Assembly (NCBI GenBank): GCA_004154925.1
Contig: QJNS01000079.1
Location: 1 to 64,000 of the forward strand
DNA length: 64,000 nt
Direction of reading: 5' to 3'
DNA from: Monosporascus cannonballus
Taxonomy: Eukaryota; Ascomycota; Sordariomycetes; Xylariales
Part shown: in pieces, positions 21,635 to 34,405 of the stretch
How positions within the stretch are numbered: position 1 is the stretch's first letter
How the letters are laid out: each line of letters begins with the position of its first letter
Program-made: the position numbers and the translations under genes
The notes under the pieces: model-generated
Databases searched by the model: none
Seen by the model: the letters and a program-made list of their open reading frames with translations, nothing else
What the model was told of the DNA's origin: nothing

Positions 21635-22440
21635 GGCCTACCTCAGATCTCGACTTGCAGATATTCCACCAACAGTTTTTCAGGATAGGCATCTATATAT
21701 CGTTGTCAGCAGCATCGCGCCGAAAGAATGATTTAATCTTTGATTTCAGATGGTCAGAATTCTCGATTCACCGCCATTTCGATCCACATGAACGATGAAT
21801 TTGTTTGTATTATCGGAGTGTTACAAGGGGGCTGTCACTACTCCCAGAGCGGGCCGCGAAAGGCCAAGGCGAAAGAGCCAAGGAAATTTGCCTAAGATGC
21901 CACTCAACGCCCTATCCTCGTTTCTGATGAGGTCGCCGACCTAGTGTGGAGGATCGTGTTGTGGCAGCTCCCCTTTATCAAACCCTCAGTCTCGAGCTGC
22001 TAAAACCAAGTTGTTTCTCAGAACAAAAGCGCAGGCGTAGCACCTTTCTATTGAGAGCCCTGGCTCCATTCATGGGAATAGCTCTGTGTGTGGCAGGCGA
22101 GTCACTCCGCACGTTTCGCAATCCATATTATCCTCTTATTGATATGCTTCAAATTTCGGAGAAAACAAATTGCAGATCCTGTAATTCGAGTCGCGCAAAA
22201 AGTGAGACTAGTTAACCAAGGGCAGTACGAAAAGGGCAACTGGGCTTGGGATATATATATAAGCATACCTAGAGAAGGTGTGCCCATCGATTCCCCTTCA
22301 GTTCGGCTAGCAGTCCATGACCACCGGCTGTACCTTCTTCCTTCGGTAGTGGTTTCTCGGAGAGCTATAGGACAATTCAGGGCTTCTAGGTCATATATGT
22401 CACGTCACCAAATCAAGGGCGTTAGGGCAATATACATACA
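21635..22440. other. No identifiable gene
   Basis: Overlapping frames 21946-22215 and 22088-22444 on the plus strand have no recognised motif. AT content rises sharply after 22440, the border of the next RIPped block. Confidence 0.4.
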
Positions 22441-24268
22441 CTGACAGGATAGAAATCTGGTCTCAATACCTGTTTAACAGCGAAACTCATAATGTTTGAC
22501 AATAACTTATAAATCGCAATGAAATATAATATTATATAGTAATATCATTCGGCACTATGTTAAAAGGGTTGATTTTATAAAATAAGATTATGCTATTATA
22601 TTAGGAATAACATAATTATTATACACGCGAGATATTTTTTTCTATTAATTAAAGTGAATATAATATAACACACCATATAACTAACTGCTGACTTTTGGAT
22701 ATTCTCCGATAACAAAATTGAATAAAATAACTTTAACATTATAAATTAATTTATATTAATTAAATATTTCATCGTTAAATATTATTATAGCGTTTTCTCA
22801 AATACGCGTATTATATTCGGATTTATAATAAACGTTATATTTTCGCTTTTTCTCTTAAACGGGTTTATGACAATTATGTTAATTATTATTACTTAGCATT
22901 ATTTTTAATTTTTTTTCGTAATTATATAAACTTATATTTTATTGCAGCACTTAAAAAGTAGCTTATCTAAGTCGTTATTTCGGTATATATAAGCAAGCGC
23001 TGCGCGCTTATTAAATAGTTTTCTTTTTGTTTTTCCTTATGCAATAACAGAATATTTCTTAGAAACCCGAGAGACGTTCAGCGCCGCGACATCTTTTTAA
23101 TTTTTCGGTATATATTAAGAACATAATTCCTGTTGCGTAAATACCTATGTTGTTTTTTCGAAGTAAGCCGATTTCGTATAAAATTAATAAATTATTTTTG
23201 TTAACGAATTACTTTAGTAATTGTTAAGTCCTTTTATAAATACCCTTTTTGCTAAATCGTTTCATGTTGCGATTTAGCAGATTATGGCCTCTAGGAACAG
23301 TTGTAATACAAACAGCCAAGAAAACTAAGTAGATTAGATTACGTAATATATTACTAAATTATTAATCTATAAATAATAAATTTATAAACCGGAATAAATA
23401 CATACGTTTATATATATACAATTTAAATAACGTCAATTTATAATATAATTTCACTACATAATATTATTAATATTAGAAAACGTAATTAATATAATTTATT
23501 AAGTTTTCGATATATTTTTATTAACATAAATCTTTATAATACAAATTTTATAATTAATTAAATATTTTCCTAATTATACGTTTCAAACTTTAAATAATAT
23601 TTAATAATTATTATACTAACTTTTTATATTAAACTTATTATAATAATTTAATTTTAAACGAGAACCAAAAACCTTTAAAAATTACCTTTAATAATATATA
23701 GGGTATATAAAACTTATTGTAATAAAAAGTGAGGTTACGAAGTATAAAATTACGAAATTAATTTATATAATAAAAGACTATTTAAATTATTTTAACATAT
23801 ATAGAAATCTATTTTTCAATATAAAACTTAAATAGAATATCGAGTTAAATTTATACCGTTATAACTCTTTTTTCGGAAAATATTTTAAAATCATTTAAAC
23901 TCGGTATAAAAAACTATCTAAAAACGGTAAAATTAATCGAAAAGAAATAATTAAAAAAGTTTTATTTTCTAATCATGTTAATTTTGAAAACACTTTAAAA
24001 ATTAATTTTTAAAAACCAGGATAAAAACCTTGTTACTATTTGATAAAGTTTATAATTACGATTAAAAAATCCAATTTCGAAATAGATATATATATATTTA
24101 GAACTTTTATAACTAAAATAATATAAATTATAGATCAAACTAATAATTTAATAAATAGACTTTATAAACCATTAAAATATGAGGTAAGAAACGAAATTAG
24201 AAAACTATTTCTTTTAATTTTGTGAAATAAATATATCTCAAAAATTATTAAAATCGATAATATATAGT
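22441..24268. other. AT-rich RIPped block
   Basis: Heavily AT-converted. The part 22685-23250 is a repeat shared with the window's end (listed separately). The part 23330-24268 shows no recognisable element or motif. Confidence 0.5.
22685..23250. repeat. RIPped repeat family, copy 1 (partner 63465-63940)
   Basis: Shares ordered blocks with 63465-63940: CGATAACAAA, ATAAATTAATTTA, ATCGTTAAA, ATAGC-TTTT, TACGCG-ATTATAT, TTTTCG-TTTT, AAACTTATA and TTTTTGTTAACRAATTAC. Both copies sit just to the right of a normal-composition block. Class unknown, with no terminal repeats seen. Confidence 0.55.
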
Positions 24269-24638
24269 TGTTATGACTTAACAGGCTGCGGCCTCGAGAA
24301 ACGGTCGCAACAAGAAAATAACTAAGCTATATAGGTCGAGTCACGTAATGGCTCGACAGGATCTATCGTAAAGCCTATAGAGCCAGGCTCGATAAGATCT
24401 ATCGTAAAGCCTATAAAGCCAGACTCGACAGAGTCGGAAGAATTAAGTATAATACGTTCGCTATTTTTATAATTTAGATAATTTTAATTTGCAATAATAA
24501 TTCATTATTTAAAATATTTTTAATATTACGAAATATAATATATTATTATATTTATTGCTTAATTTCTTACGATAGTCCCGTTAATATAAATCTGTATAAC
24601 TAAGGTTTAATAATTAATTAAATTATTTAGCCATTATA
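24269..24638 (+). repeat. 5' LTR of element C (type III U3)
   Basis: 370 bp, TGTTATGACT...AGCCATTATA. U3 has its own direct repeats (two copies of a unit with GATCTATCGTAAAGCCTATA at 24361-24420) and TCACGTAA at 24341-24348. R/U5 matches the other LTRs. Confidence 0.87.
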
Positions 24639-27600
24639 CGTTATAGGTTCTTGTTTAGTAATATCGTTAAATTTTGAGCAATATCCCCTATATTCTATTT
24701 ACCAGTAAACAGCCCGAATAACGCATTTACTAAGTCCTTAATAACCAGGATACTAAAATAAAATCAGAGAAAAAAAAGAAAAAGCCTTGCTTTTTTCGCG
24801 AAAAAGTTTTTCGACATCTGGATATTATAAACGAATATATCGTTCAATATAAGAAAGATAATAACGACCTTACGACGTCTTTTTAAGCCGCTTACGAAAG
24901 GCTTAAAAAAAAAGAGAAAAGCTTCCGAGATTAAATTTTTTTTTGAACCAGCTAAGTTATCCAGTTAAATTTTACCAAGGAATTAAAAAAGGTTTTTAAA
25001 TTTCCAAAATCAAACTTTTTCGACGGAACTTCGATTAAATTACAATTATTTTTAATTTAATATCAAATATATTTCGGGTATTTTTTAATTTACTTAATTA
25101 CGTTTATTATACAAATCGAATTCGTAATTATATAATTTATCGGAAATGTAATATTTAATTCGAATTTGTTATAAAAATATGTTTTTTATTAATCGAAAAA
25201 TGAAACCTAAAAATAATACGAATTTATAATAATTACGAATAATTTAAATAAATATTAACGAACTCTTTCAAAATAATAAACAAGAAAATAAAAGCCGCAA
25301 TATAGATTTAATAATTATAACACAAAAGAAATCATATTTAATTATAATAATATATTTATTTAATTAGCTTTTTAATGGAAATAAAAATAAAAAATATTAA
25401 TGGCTAAATATTTCGATAGTTTAAGAAAAGAAATATAAAAATCTTTTTAAGCTTAATCGGCCTAATTATTTATCGGATTATATTATTATAGCTGTTAAAA
25501 TCGAGAATTAATAATACGCCTAACGTATTAGGGGTCTTGAAAGGAAATATAATAATAAACTCCAATATACCGCCAATATTAACGTTTTTTAACGTAATAA
25601 TATTTCTTACGGCATAAAACTGGAACTTATGGAATTAAAAGTTATTTATAAAAAGGACTGCAACCAGACTAAATATTGTAATTGCAATAAAATGGGATAT
25701 AAAGCAGCATAATATAAAGCACCAAAAAAACTCCCGTTAAAATAACTGGAAACTTATACCTAAGGAATAACCTAAAGAAAATCAGAGAAACGGAAGCAAA
25801 ACTATTAACATTATTCGGCCTAAGTACGTATTAGGCTCCCCATAACAAAAAGTATAACAGAGAATGCGAAAAACTAGGAAACTAACTTAATAAATATTGC
25901 GAATATAATAAAAAGTATTATATGGACAATTAGGTAAATACCGGAATTAAATAAAAGAACTTTATCCCGGAATCCTTAATTAATACGGCAAAATGCATGC
26001 CATATATTGCCGACAACGAAAGTATCCGGATTACGAAGAATAAAAATAATATATTTACGGACGGATTACCCGTATGTATTGTAAAAAATTCGATTTTTAA
26101 AACGAATCGGAAATAATAAAAATGATAAATAATAATATCGATATTTTCGATCTATAGCCCCAGGAAACGTTGAGCAATTAGCCAAGGTAAAAAACTAACC
26201 CAAAAAAAATAATATTCGTAAAAAGATTGTGGTTATTAATAATAATAATATATCAACCAAACGAAAAAAGAATTAATCCAGTATAAAATAAAAAAACATT
26301 ATTAAAAATTATTATAAATTTTGATTTTCAGTTAATAATTATTATAAACCTTTATAAAAAAAAGGTTATTAAGAAAAAATACATTAATTTATAGGCGAGC
26401 TTTAGAACGATAATTAGCATAATGCGTAATAAAATGTAATCGAAACTATAAAAATAATTTATCTAATAATGAAAAATTTGTAACAAAAGCAAAAATAATT
26501 AATATAGCGTAAAAAAATAATATGCCGGCAATAATAACCAATATAGCAGCTTAACGCGCTAAACACAAAAATATAAATAAAATTCGACAAACTCGAAAAA
26601 AAGTTTAAAAAAAAAGGTTATTTATAAAAAAGCCGCAGGATAACGAAACCTAAAAGAATTAAAGAAAATTCCCAAAAAGGATTATAAATATAATAATAAA
26701 AGCCGTGAATAACCTTATCACTTTAAATATACGAATCGGAACGTACTGGTATACCGTAATGGTAGATTACAGAGCTCCAAGCGGAAATTACATAGTATCA
26801 AATATAATTAATACGTTCAAATTACCATAAAGATATAAGTTAAAACTTTATACAACGACAAATGCCGAAAGTCAGGAATTCGTTTATGATAACGGGAAAA
26901 TTATACGCGAAATTAATTACCTCGAGAATTTTGTGCAAAGACGATATTAAATAATTAATTTCGATATCGTTCTAGTTGGGAATTACCATATGATCTTAGA
27001 AAAGACATGGATATACTAATATAAGAATTTAATTGATAAAGGGATTAGCTAGGTAAGGTTCGTCGTATATCTTATTAACGGATGAAAAAAAATTAAGATC
27101 TTAACATTCGATCGAAAATAACGACGAATGCAGGCATAAGTATACGATAGAAACCTTATCACCCAAAGGGACAAAACATAAAAAAAATGGGTATCCAAAA
27201 GAAATACTATATGTCGTTATTATTATTAAAGCGAAATTAAAATAACTAAATGACGATTTAAAATAATAGCTTTAAAAGTTAGAAAATCTAACTAGTATAC
27301 CATTATAATATCATAGATACGAATAGCTTTTCAAAAAGGAGCTTAATATAAAATTATTAAAATATAAAGAATGAGATTATGAAATATTCCTAAAAAAAGG
27401 ATCTTCGACGAAATTTTACCCCATTTATAACTTTAACGGAACGAATTGCCCGTTTTTAAAAAATACCTGGAAAATCGGTTATAAAAATATGAATTCGACT
27501 TTCGAAATTACCAGCAGATTACCTAATATTTTTCGTATCTAAGAAAAATAGGAAATTAGAATTTGTAATTAATTATCGATAACTAAATAATATTATTATT

Positions 27601-27650
27601 AGGGGTCAAATATTATTATCCTTAATCACAAAAACAAAAAACCGATTTTA
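24269..27650 (+). mobile_element. Ty3/Gypsy chromovirus copy C, 5' part
   Basis: 5' LTR (24269-24638), leader, gag and the start of reverse transcriptase. A gag zinc knuckle is still readable at about 25672-25712 (CNCNKMGYKAA then a stop). The protease region near 26725-26830 keeps RIGTYWYTVMVD and QEFVYDNGK. Around 27550-27650 the reverse transcriptase NYRQLN-like stretch is cut by element D. C is less degraded than F or G. The element continues at 34406. Confidence 0.88.
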
Positions 27651-27655
27651 CGAAG

Positions 27656-28053
27656 TGTGACGAGCTATAGGGTTTAACCAACTATTAAACCTTAAGTCGA
27701 CGGGTTTATGTTGGCAGGAGTATCGTGGGAATCTGAGCAATAAATACGGTAACGTATTACATCTCTTAATACCGGAAACGCCTTATTACAAACGATTAAT
27801 ATTGATAAGTATTGCAAACTAAAGTTATCTAAATTATGGAATTAATGAACGTATATATCCTTTTCCTTTAGCTGGATCACCACCAATAAGTTGGTAATCC
27901 GGCTTATTGGCTTACTACCAGTAAGTTGGTAATCCGGCTTACTGGCTTACCACCAGTAAATTAGTAATCCATTACGTAACTTGATTTATATAGTTTTCTT
28001 GGCCTTTTTTATTACGACCGTTCCTGGAAACCGTAATTTATCAGGTCGTAACA
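27656..28053 (-). repeat. 3' LTR of element D (type I U3)
   Basis: 398 bp, TGTGACGAG...GGTCGTAACA. The U3 part (27870-27990) holds three copies of the roughly 35-bp repeat also seen in the LTRs at 1422 and 37119. Confidence 0.92.
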
Positions 28054-28219
28054 CGATCTCCCTTTTCCCAAAATCTTATCCTTAAGATTTCTTTTTTTCT
28101 GGTAAATTTTTTCCACATATCTTTAACATGTTTTCCGGTATATCCAAATATCGTTTTTGCAAATCCGAACAATAACTTGCCTTGGCTAATTTAATTAAAC
28201 TCGAAAGTTTTAACGTAAT

Positions 28220-28680
28220 ACTTTGTTTTTTTTTATTCTGTTCGGCAGCTTAATTACCAAATAATAAATAAGGTTTTTCGTTATAAGAAATATATCCGTT
28301 AAGGTTGTTCGTATAACGGGACAAAAATCCCTATTTCCATAATTAATCGCCATATCCCAAAATCGAAAAAATTAAAAGAAAAAAAGCTAACGGCCGAAAA
28401 ATCTTTATCCGAAATTTTTACGCGTCTTTTTCGCATACGTCGTTAGCGTTAATACCATCAGTTTTAAGGTACGAAACTTATTAATCGTGCCCTTTAATCC
28501 TTAAATAATTCCAACGATTTTACGTAATTGGAATCGGAATCCGTAATTAAGGTTTAAGCTTTAAAAAAATAAACGTTATTTAATAAAATACGGTAGATTA
28601 AAGGTTTCCCTCCGTAAATTTCGTAAATTGGGATATTATTATTTCGGGTAATTCCGCCGTTATTAATAAAAGTTTTTTAA
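28220..28680 (+). pseudogene. Antisense ORF of element D (subtype 1), degraded
   Basis: Opposite in strand to D's gag-pol and at the same place as in A. The plus strand of this region is homologous to the plus strand of 870-1240 in reverse complement, including the stretch that in A reads ISIINRYIAKSKKLKKKKL. It contains stops, so it is not expressed as a whole protein. Confidence 0.5.
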
Positions 28681-31600
28681 TAGGTGCTAGGCGCCAACAA
28701 GATTTTTAGCAGGTTCCCAAATATTTTCGGAATCCGGGTACTTTTTCCATTTAATTAAGTATTAAGCAAGTTTATTTTATTTTCGCATATCGAATATTTT
28801 TTTTTTATTTCGTATACTTATTCGTTTTTTATTTCTATATCGTTTTATATTATATATACTTTAATTATATTTGCTATTAATTCGAATAAAAAAACATAAA
28901 AAATTAAATAAAGTTTAATTTTTGGTAAAAATTCTAATTAATAATTATTTTCTGAAATTTTCTTAACAATTTTATATAGACCGATATATTTAAAATCGAA
29001 TTTTGTATAGGTTATTTTACTTAAATATTTTTTGCAATAAAGAAAATTATTTCCCCTTTTTCGAAAGTTAATCCTTTTAATTTTTTCTAGTTATAATATT
29101 TATATATTTGATTTCGTACGAATTTTAACTTTATTTTTATTTTTTGATATAGTTATTATAATTATTTTGACGTAAAAATTACTTTAATATTAATTAAACC
29201 GTTTTTACGTATTTTTCTATAAATTTTTGAAATAAAACCAAAATTTGCGTTCGCAAATATTATCTTAATACTTTCGTAATGATTAATATTATAAGCTAAT
29301 TAAGTAATCGGTAACTTTTTAACTTAATTATTTTATTTATAATTAATATAATATTATAAGTAAATTTCCAGGGTTTAATTTGTTCGTTTTATTTATTTAT
29401 CCGTTTAAAGTTTAAATATATTAAATAATTTATAATATAAGCCGATTTATGCCATAAAGCTTTGCCAAAATTTTAATACGAATATCGATTTTTTATTTAA
29501 TATGATTTTTATTAATAATCCGTATATATTAAAAATATATTTAAAGAAAATATGTGCCAGTTATTCGGCGTTGGTATTCTCGTAATATGGTAAAAAATAA
29601 GAAAATTTTGTAAATCGATTAACGATTACGAAAATATTATCGTAATATATTTCGGTAATTAAATTTTTTAACATAAAAAGCTTAATAATAAAATCGAATA
29701 TAATTAAATATTATGGTTGCTATATAACTAATAATAACTATAGTTTTTCGTATAACTTATGTTATCGAATTTTTACTTTGGCGCAAATATCGTATTACCG
29801 TATAATTTTTTATATCGTTAATTTTATTTTTTAAAAAAATATATACGTTAAAATCGCTTTAAGGTTTTGTAAATTTTTGGATATCCGTATAATTAATATT
29901 TATATATTTTTCGTATTAAATCCTTTTAATATTTTTCTAGTATTTATATTTTGTCCGTTTTTTGGTTTTCTGGGAGATTATCGTTATATTATTAGATTCT
30001 CTAATGCATATTACTAGGTATTGTCCGAATCGTCGCAATCTTTCGTAAATGTAAATATCCTTTTGTAATGGTATTAAAAATATATGGCTAACCTTAACCA
30101 ATTTTTTTTCGAGGTCTGGTTATTTACTTAAAGTATTTGTTTTGTTATTTTTTAAACCTTTTTTATAAATAATAACGAAATCGAAATTCGCCAATTTTTT
30201 CGCATAACGAAATTATCGTTTTATAAGTTTTTTGGTCGTAATAAATCAGGTAAAACTTTGATAATCTGTATAAATTTTAACCTGGTATAAGTTTTTCTTT
30301 AGGAAATACTTAAACTTTCGAAATACCATAATAATGGGTATAAATTCCTTATCTGGAATGCTATAATTAAGTTCGATATTTTTTAATTTGTATAAAAAAT
30401 ATAATAAGGTACAATTTACTTTAATTATTTTGCTATTCGATTATTATGCCTAATACGTAATCCGAAATATCGGTTTTTAACTTAACGGAATAATTTAAAT
30501 CGTACATAATTAGTATTGGCTCGTTAATAATTATATTCTTAATATTTTAAAATGCTTTTTCCGTATTTAGCGTTTATTTAAATTCCTTTTTTTTCTTTAT
30601 AAGATTTGTTAAGGATATAATTATTCTGCTAAAGTTTCGAATAAACTTCCTGTAATAATTGGCGAATCCAAGGAATACCTATATCTCTTTAACCGTTATT
30701 GGCGTCTGTTATTCTGTAACTGCAACGATTTTCTTAAGGTTTATTCTAATATGTTTTGGGGTAATGATATGTCTTAGATATTTTATTTCTTATATATGGA
30801 ACTGACTTTTTTCTGCATTAATAAGTAACCTCGCGTCCTGTAAAACTTAAAGAACCTTATAAACGTATTTTACGTATATTTTTTCTGTTTCCGAAAAAAT
30901 GAGAATATCGTCGAAATAGCATATAATAAAAATATCGAAATATTTTTGTAATATATAATTAACCATTTACTTAAAGGTTATTAATATGTTCGTAAATCTT
31001 ATTAATATAACCAAATATTTAAATTATTCGTATTTCGTTTTAAAGGTTATTTTTTATTCGTATTTTTTTAATTTTGATAAAGTTATATTTATTCTTAAAA
31101 TCGAATATTATAAACTATTTAGCTCCGTAAAGTCGGTTTTTTATTTCCGTAATTAAGAATAATAATATTCGATTTTTAATAATAATATCGTTTAGTTATT
31201 AATAGTTAATTATAAGTTATAATTTTTCGTTTTTTTTCGGTATAAAAAATATTAGATATTTTGTTGGTAATTTTAAAGGTCGAATTTATCCTTTTTATAA
31301 CCGATTTTCCAGGTATTTTTTAAAAGTACGTAATTTATTTTTATTAAGGTTGTAAATAAGGTAAAACCTTGTCGAAAATCCTTCCTTAAAAATTATTTCA
31401 TAATTTTATTCGCTATGTTTTAGTAATTTTGTATCAAGTTTTTTTTTAAAAAGTTATTCGTATTTATGGTATTATGGTAACATATTAATTAAATTTTTTA
31501 ATTCTTTAAGCTGTTATTCGTATTATTTCAGGTCGTTATTTAATTGTTTTAATTTCGCTTTAATGGAAATAACAATATATTGTATTTTTCTTTAATATCC

Positions 31601-34002
31601 GTTTTTTTTATATTTTGTTTTTTTGGATAATAAGATATCTGTTATATCCTTATGCTTATATTCGTCGCTATTATTAATTAAATATTAAGATTTTAATTTT
31701 TTTTCTTTTTATTTATTAAGAAAAAATAAAATGAATTTTATTTAGCTAGTTCCGCCGTTAATCAAAATTCCGTACTGGCGTATTTATAATAATCTTAAGA
31801 TTATATCGTAATTCCCAAATAAAACGATATCGAAATTAACTATTTAATATCGTCCTTTAACAGAAATTTCGAAATAATTAATTTTGCATATAATGTTTCC
31901 GTTATCGTAAGCGAATTCCTAACCTTCGGCATTTGTTATTATGTAAGGTTCTAACTTATATTTCCATAATAATTTAAGCTTATTAATTATATCCGATATA
32001 ATATAATTTCTACCCAGAGTCCCGCAATTTACCATTATAATATACTAATACGTTCCGATTCGTATTTCCAAGGTAATAAGGTTATTAACATTTTTTATTA
32101 TTACGTTTAAAGCTTTTTTCGGAAATTCCTTTTAACTTTTTTAGGTTTCGTTATCTTACGGCTTTTTTATAAATAACCTTTTTTTTAACTTTTATTTAAG
32201 TTTATTAAGCCTTGCTTATATTTTTTTCGCTTAACGTATCAAATTGCTATATTTGTTGTTATTGTCGGCATACCGTTTTTTCGAACCGTATTAATTATTC
32301 CTAGTTTTTTTATAATTCCTTTCCTTATTAAATAAATTATTTTTTTATATTTGCAATTATATCCCATTATGCGTCATTTTAACTGTCGTTCCAGAAATCT
32401 TTTATAAATTAACGTATTTTTTTAATAATGTTTTTCTCGTAAAAATCCATAATAAATATTAATTAAAAATAAAAATCAGTAATAACTTTTTAATAATACT
32501 TTTTTACCGTACGTTGGATTAATTCTTTTTCCATTTAGTAATTATATTATTCATAATAACAAAAAGGGGTTTTTTACGGATATTGTTTTTTTTCGGGCCA
32601 ATTTTCTGTTTCGGCCAGTTGCTAAATATCTTTTGGAATTATAGTTCGAAATTATCGATATTATTATTCGTTATTTTTATTATGCCCGGTACGGTTTAAA
32701 AAATTAAATCTCTTATAGTATATATAGGTAATTCGTATATAAATATGTTATTTTCATTTTTTCGTAATCGGGATATTTTCGTCGTCGACAATATATAATA
32801 TGTATTTTGCCGTATCGATCGGGGGTTCCGGGATAGATTTCTTTTATCCAGTCTTAATATTTGCATAATTATTTTTATAATACCTTTTATTATACTTACG
32901 TTACTTATTAAGTTAGCTTTTTAATTTTTCGTATTTTTCGTCGGATTTTTTATTTTAATAATTTTTATTAAACCTTTTATTTCAGGCCTAATATATATTT
33001 GGCTTAAATTATGTTAATAACTTTACTATTATTTTTTTAATTATTCCTGGATTATTTTTCCGATATAAGTGTTTAATTATCTTATTGTGGTTTTTTGGGT
33101 TTTTTATATTTGTAAGCCTTATATCCCATTTTGCCATAATTAAAACATTTAATCTGGCTTTAATTTTATTTATGGGTAACGCCGAATTCCATAAGTTTTA
33201 ACGCCGTTTCGTAAAAAATAAAAGGTATATTTCGTTTTTTCCCTTAATTAAACTTATATCCCGAATATAAGGCGTATTATTTTTTTTCCTATTGTTTTTC
33301 AAATTATCGATTATTAATCTTAATTACGTTTACGATATATTAGTTTAAGGCAATTAGTTATTTAATCCGAATAATTTTATTTTTTATATCGTTTTTTAAC
33401 TTTTTATAAAATATATTAATAAAAATATCGGCCTTATCGTTTCTCCATCTTGCCTTAACCGTAAAATCTTTAAAGATTACGGCATATTTAAATATAAAAT
33501 TTTTTTGTCGGAATTATAAAAATTATTAAATTATTAATTATTTTTTATCCGGATTACCGAAATTATCGCGTATTTTGTTTTCGAAATTGGTATAAATTAA
33601 AAGAATTTCGTTAATAAAATCCTTTTTATTTATTTTTTTTATTTCCAGGAAATTTCTTATAATAGGCTTAAACTAATTAGCCGCATCTTTTATTAGGTAT
33701 GTTCTTATTATTAGGACCATATCCGCTAGGTCGTTAAAATTTAAAAAACGAAGGTAAATTCGTGCCTAAGTTAAAAAAGTTTAAGGGTTGCCTTTTTTAT
33801 CGTAAGGTTCTGGCTTTTTTGGCTTTATACAGGCGAAAAAAGGTTGGGCAAGCATAACTTTAAGTTATCGAACTTCTTTTTCCAACTCCCGAATTCGAAT
33901 TTAAAATTATTAAGTAAAGGTTTCCTAAATGCTGGTCGACATTTTAACAATATTAAATATTGCTTAAAATCTAACGGTATTACTGAATAAAAACTTGTAA
34001 CG

Positions 34003-34400
34003 TATAACGAATTATAAAGTTTAATTAATTATTAAACCTTAAGTCGACAAGTTTATATTAATAAGAACATTATAAAAATCTGGATAATAAATATAATAAC
34101 GTATTACGTTTCTTAATACCGGAAACGCCTTATTACAAACGATTAATATTAATAAGTATTATAAATTAAAGTTATTTAAATTATGGAATTAATAAGCATA
34201 TATATCCTTTTCCTTTAGCTGGATCACTACCAGTAAGTTAATGATCCGGCTTATTGGCTTATTACCAATGAGTTAATAATCCGGCTCACTAGCTTACTAC
34301 CAGTGAATTGGTGGTCCATCACGTAACCTGATCCACATAGTTTTCTTGGCCTTCTTTATTGCGACCGTTCCTGGAGGCCGTGGCTTGTCAGGTCGTAACA
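34003..34400 (-). repeat. 5' LTR of element D
   Basis: 398 bp, the same length as its partner. U3 keeps GC, three 35-bp-type repeats and TCACGTAA at 34319-34326. Followed by the CGAAG duplication. Confidence 0.92.
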
Positions 34401-34405
34401 CGAAG

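Larger units (their letters stand above)
27656..34400 (-). mobile_element. Complete Ty3/Gypsy chromovirus copy D, nested in C
   Basis: 6745 bp with two 398-bp LTRs (27656-28053 and 34003-34400) and a perfect CGAAG duplication (27651-27655 and 34401-34405) that interrupts the reverse transcriptase of C. Right to left: leader, gag (about 33950-32400), protease (about 32070), reverse transcriptase/RNase H (about 31550-30200), integrase (about 30150-28830), chromodomain (about 28810-28675), then the plus-strand antisense ORF and the purine tract complement at 28056. All frames are broken by RIP. Confidence 0.94.
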
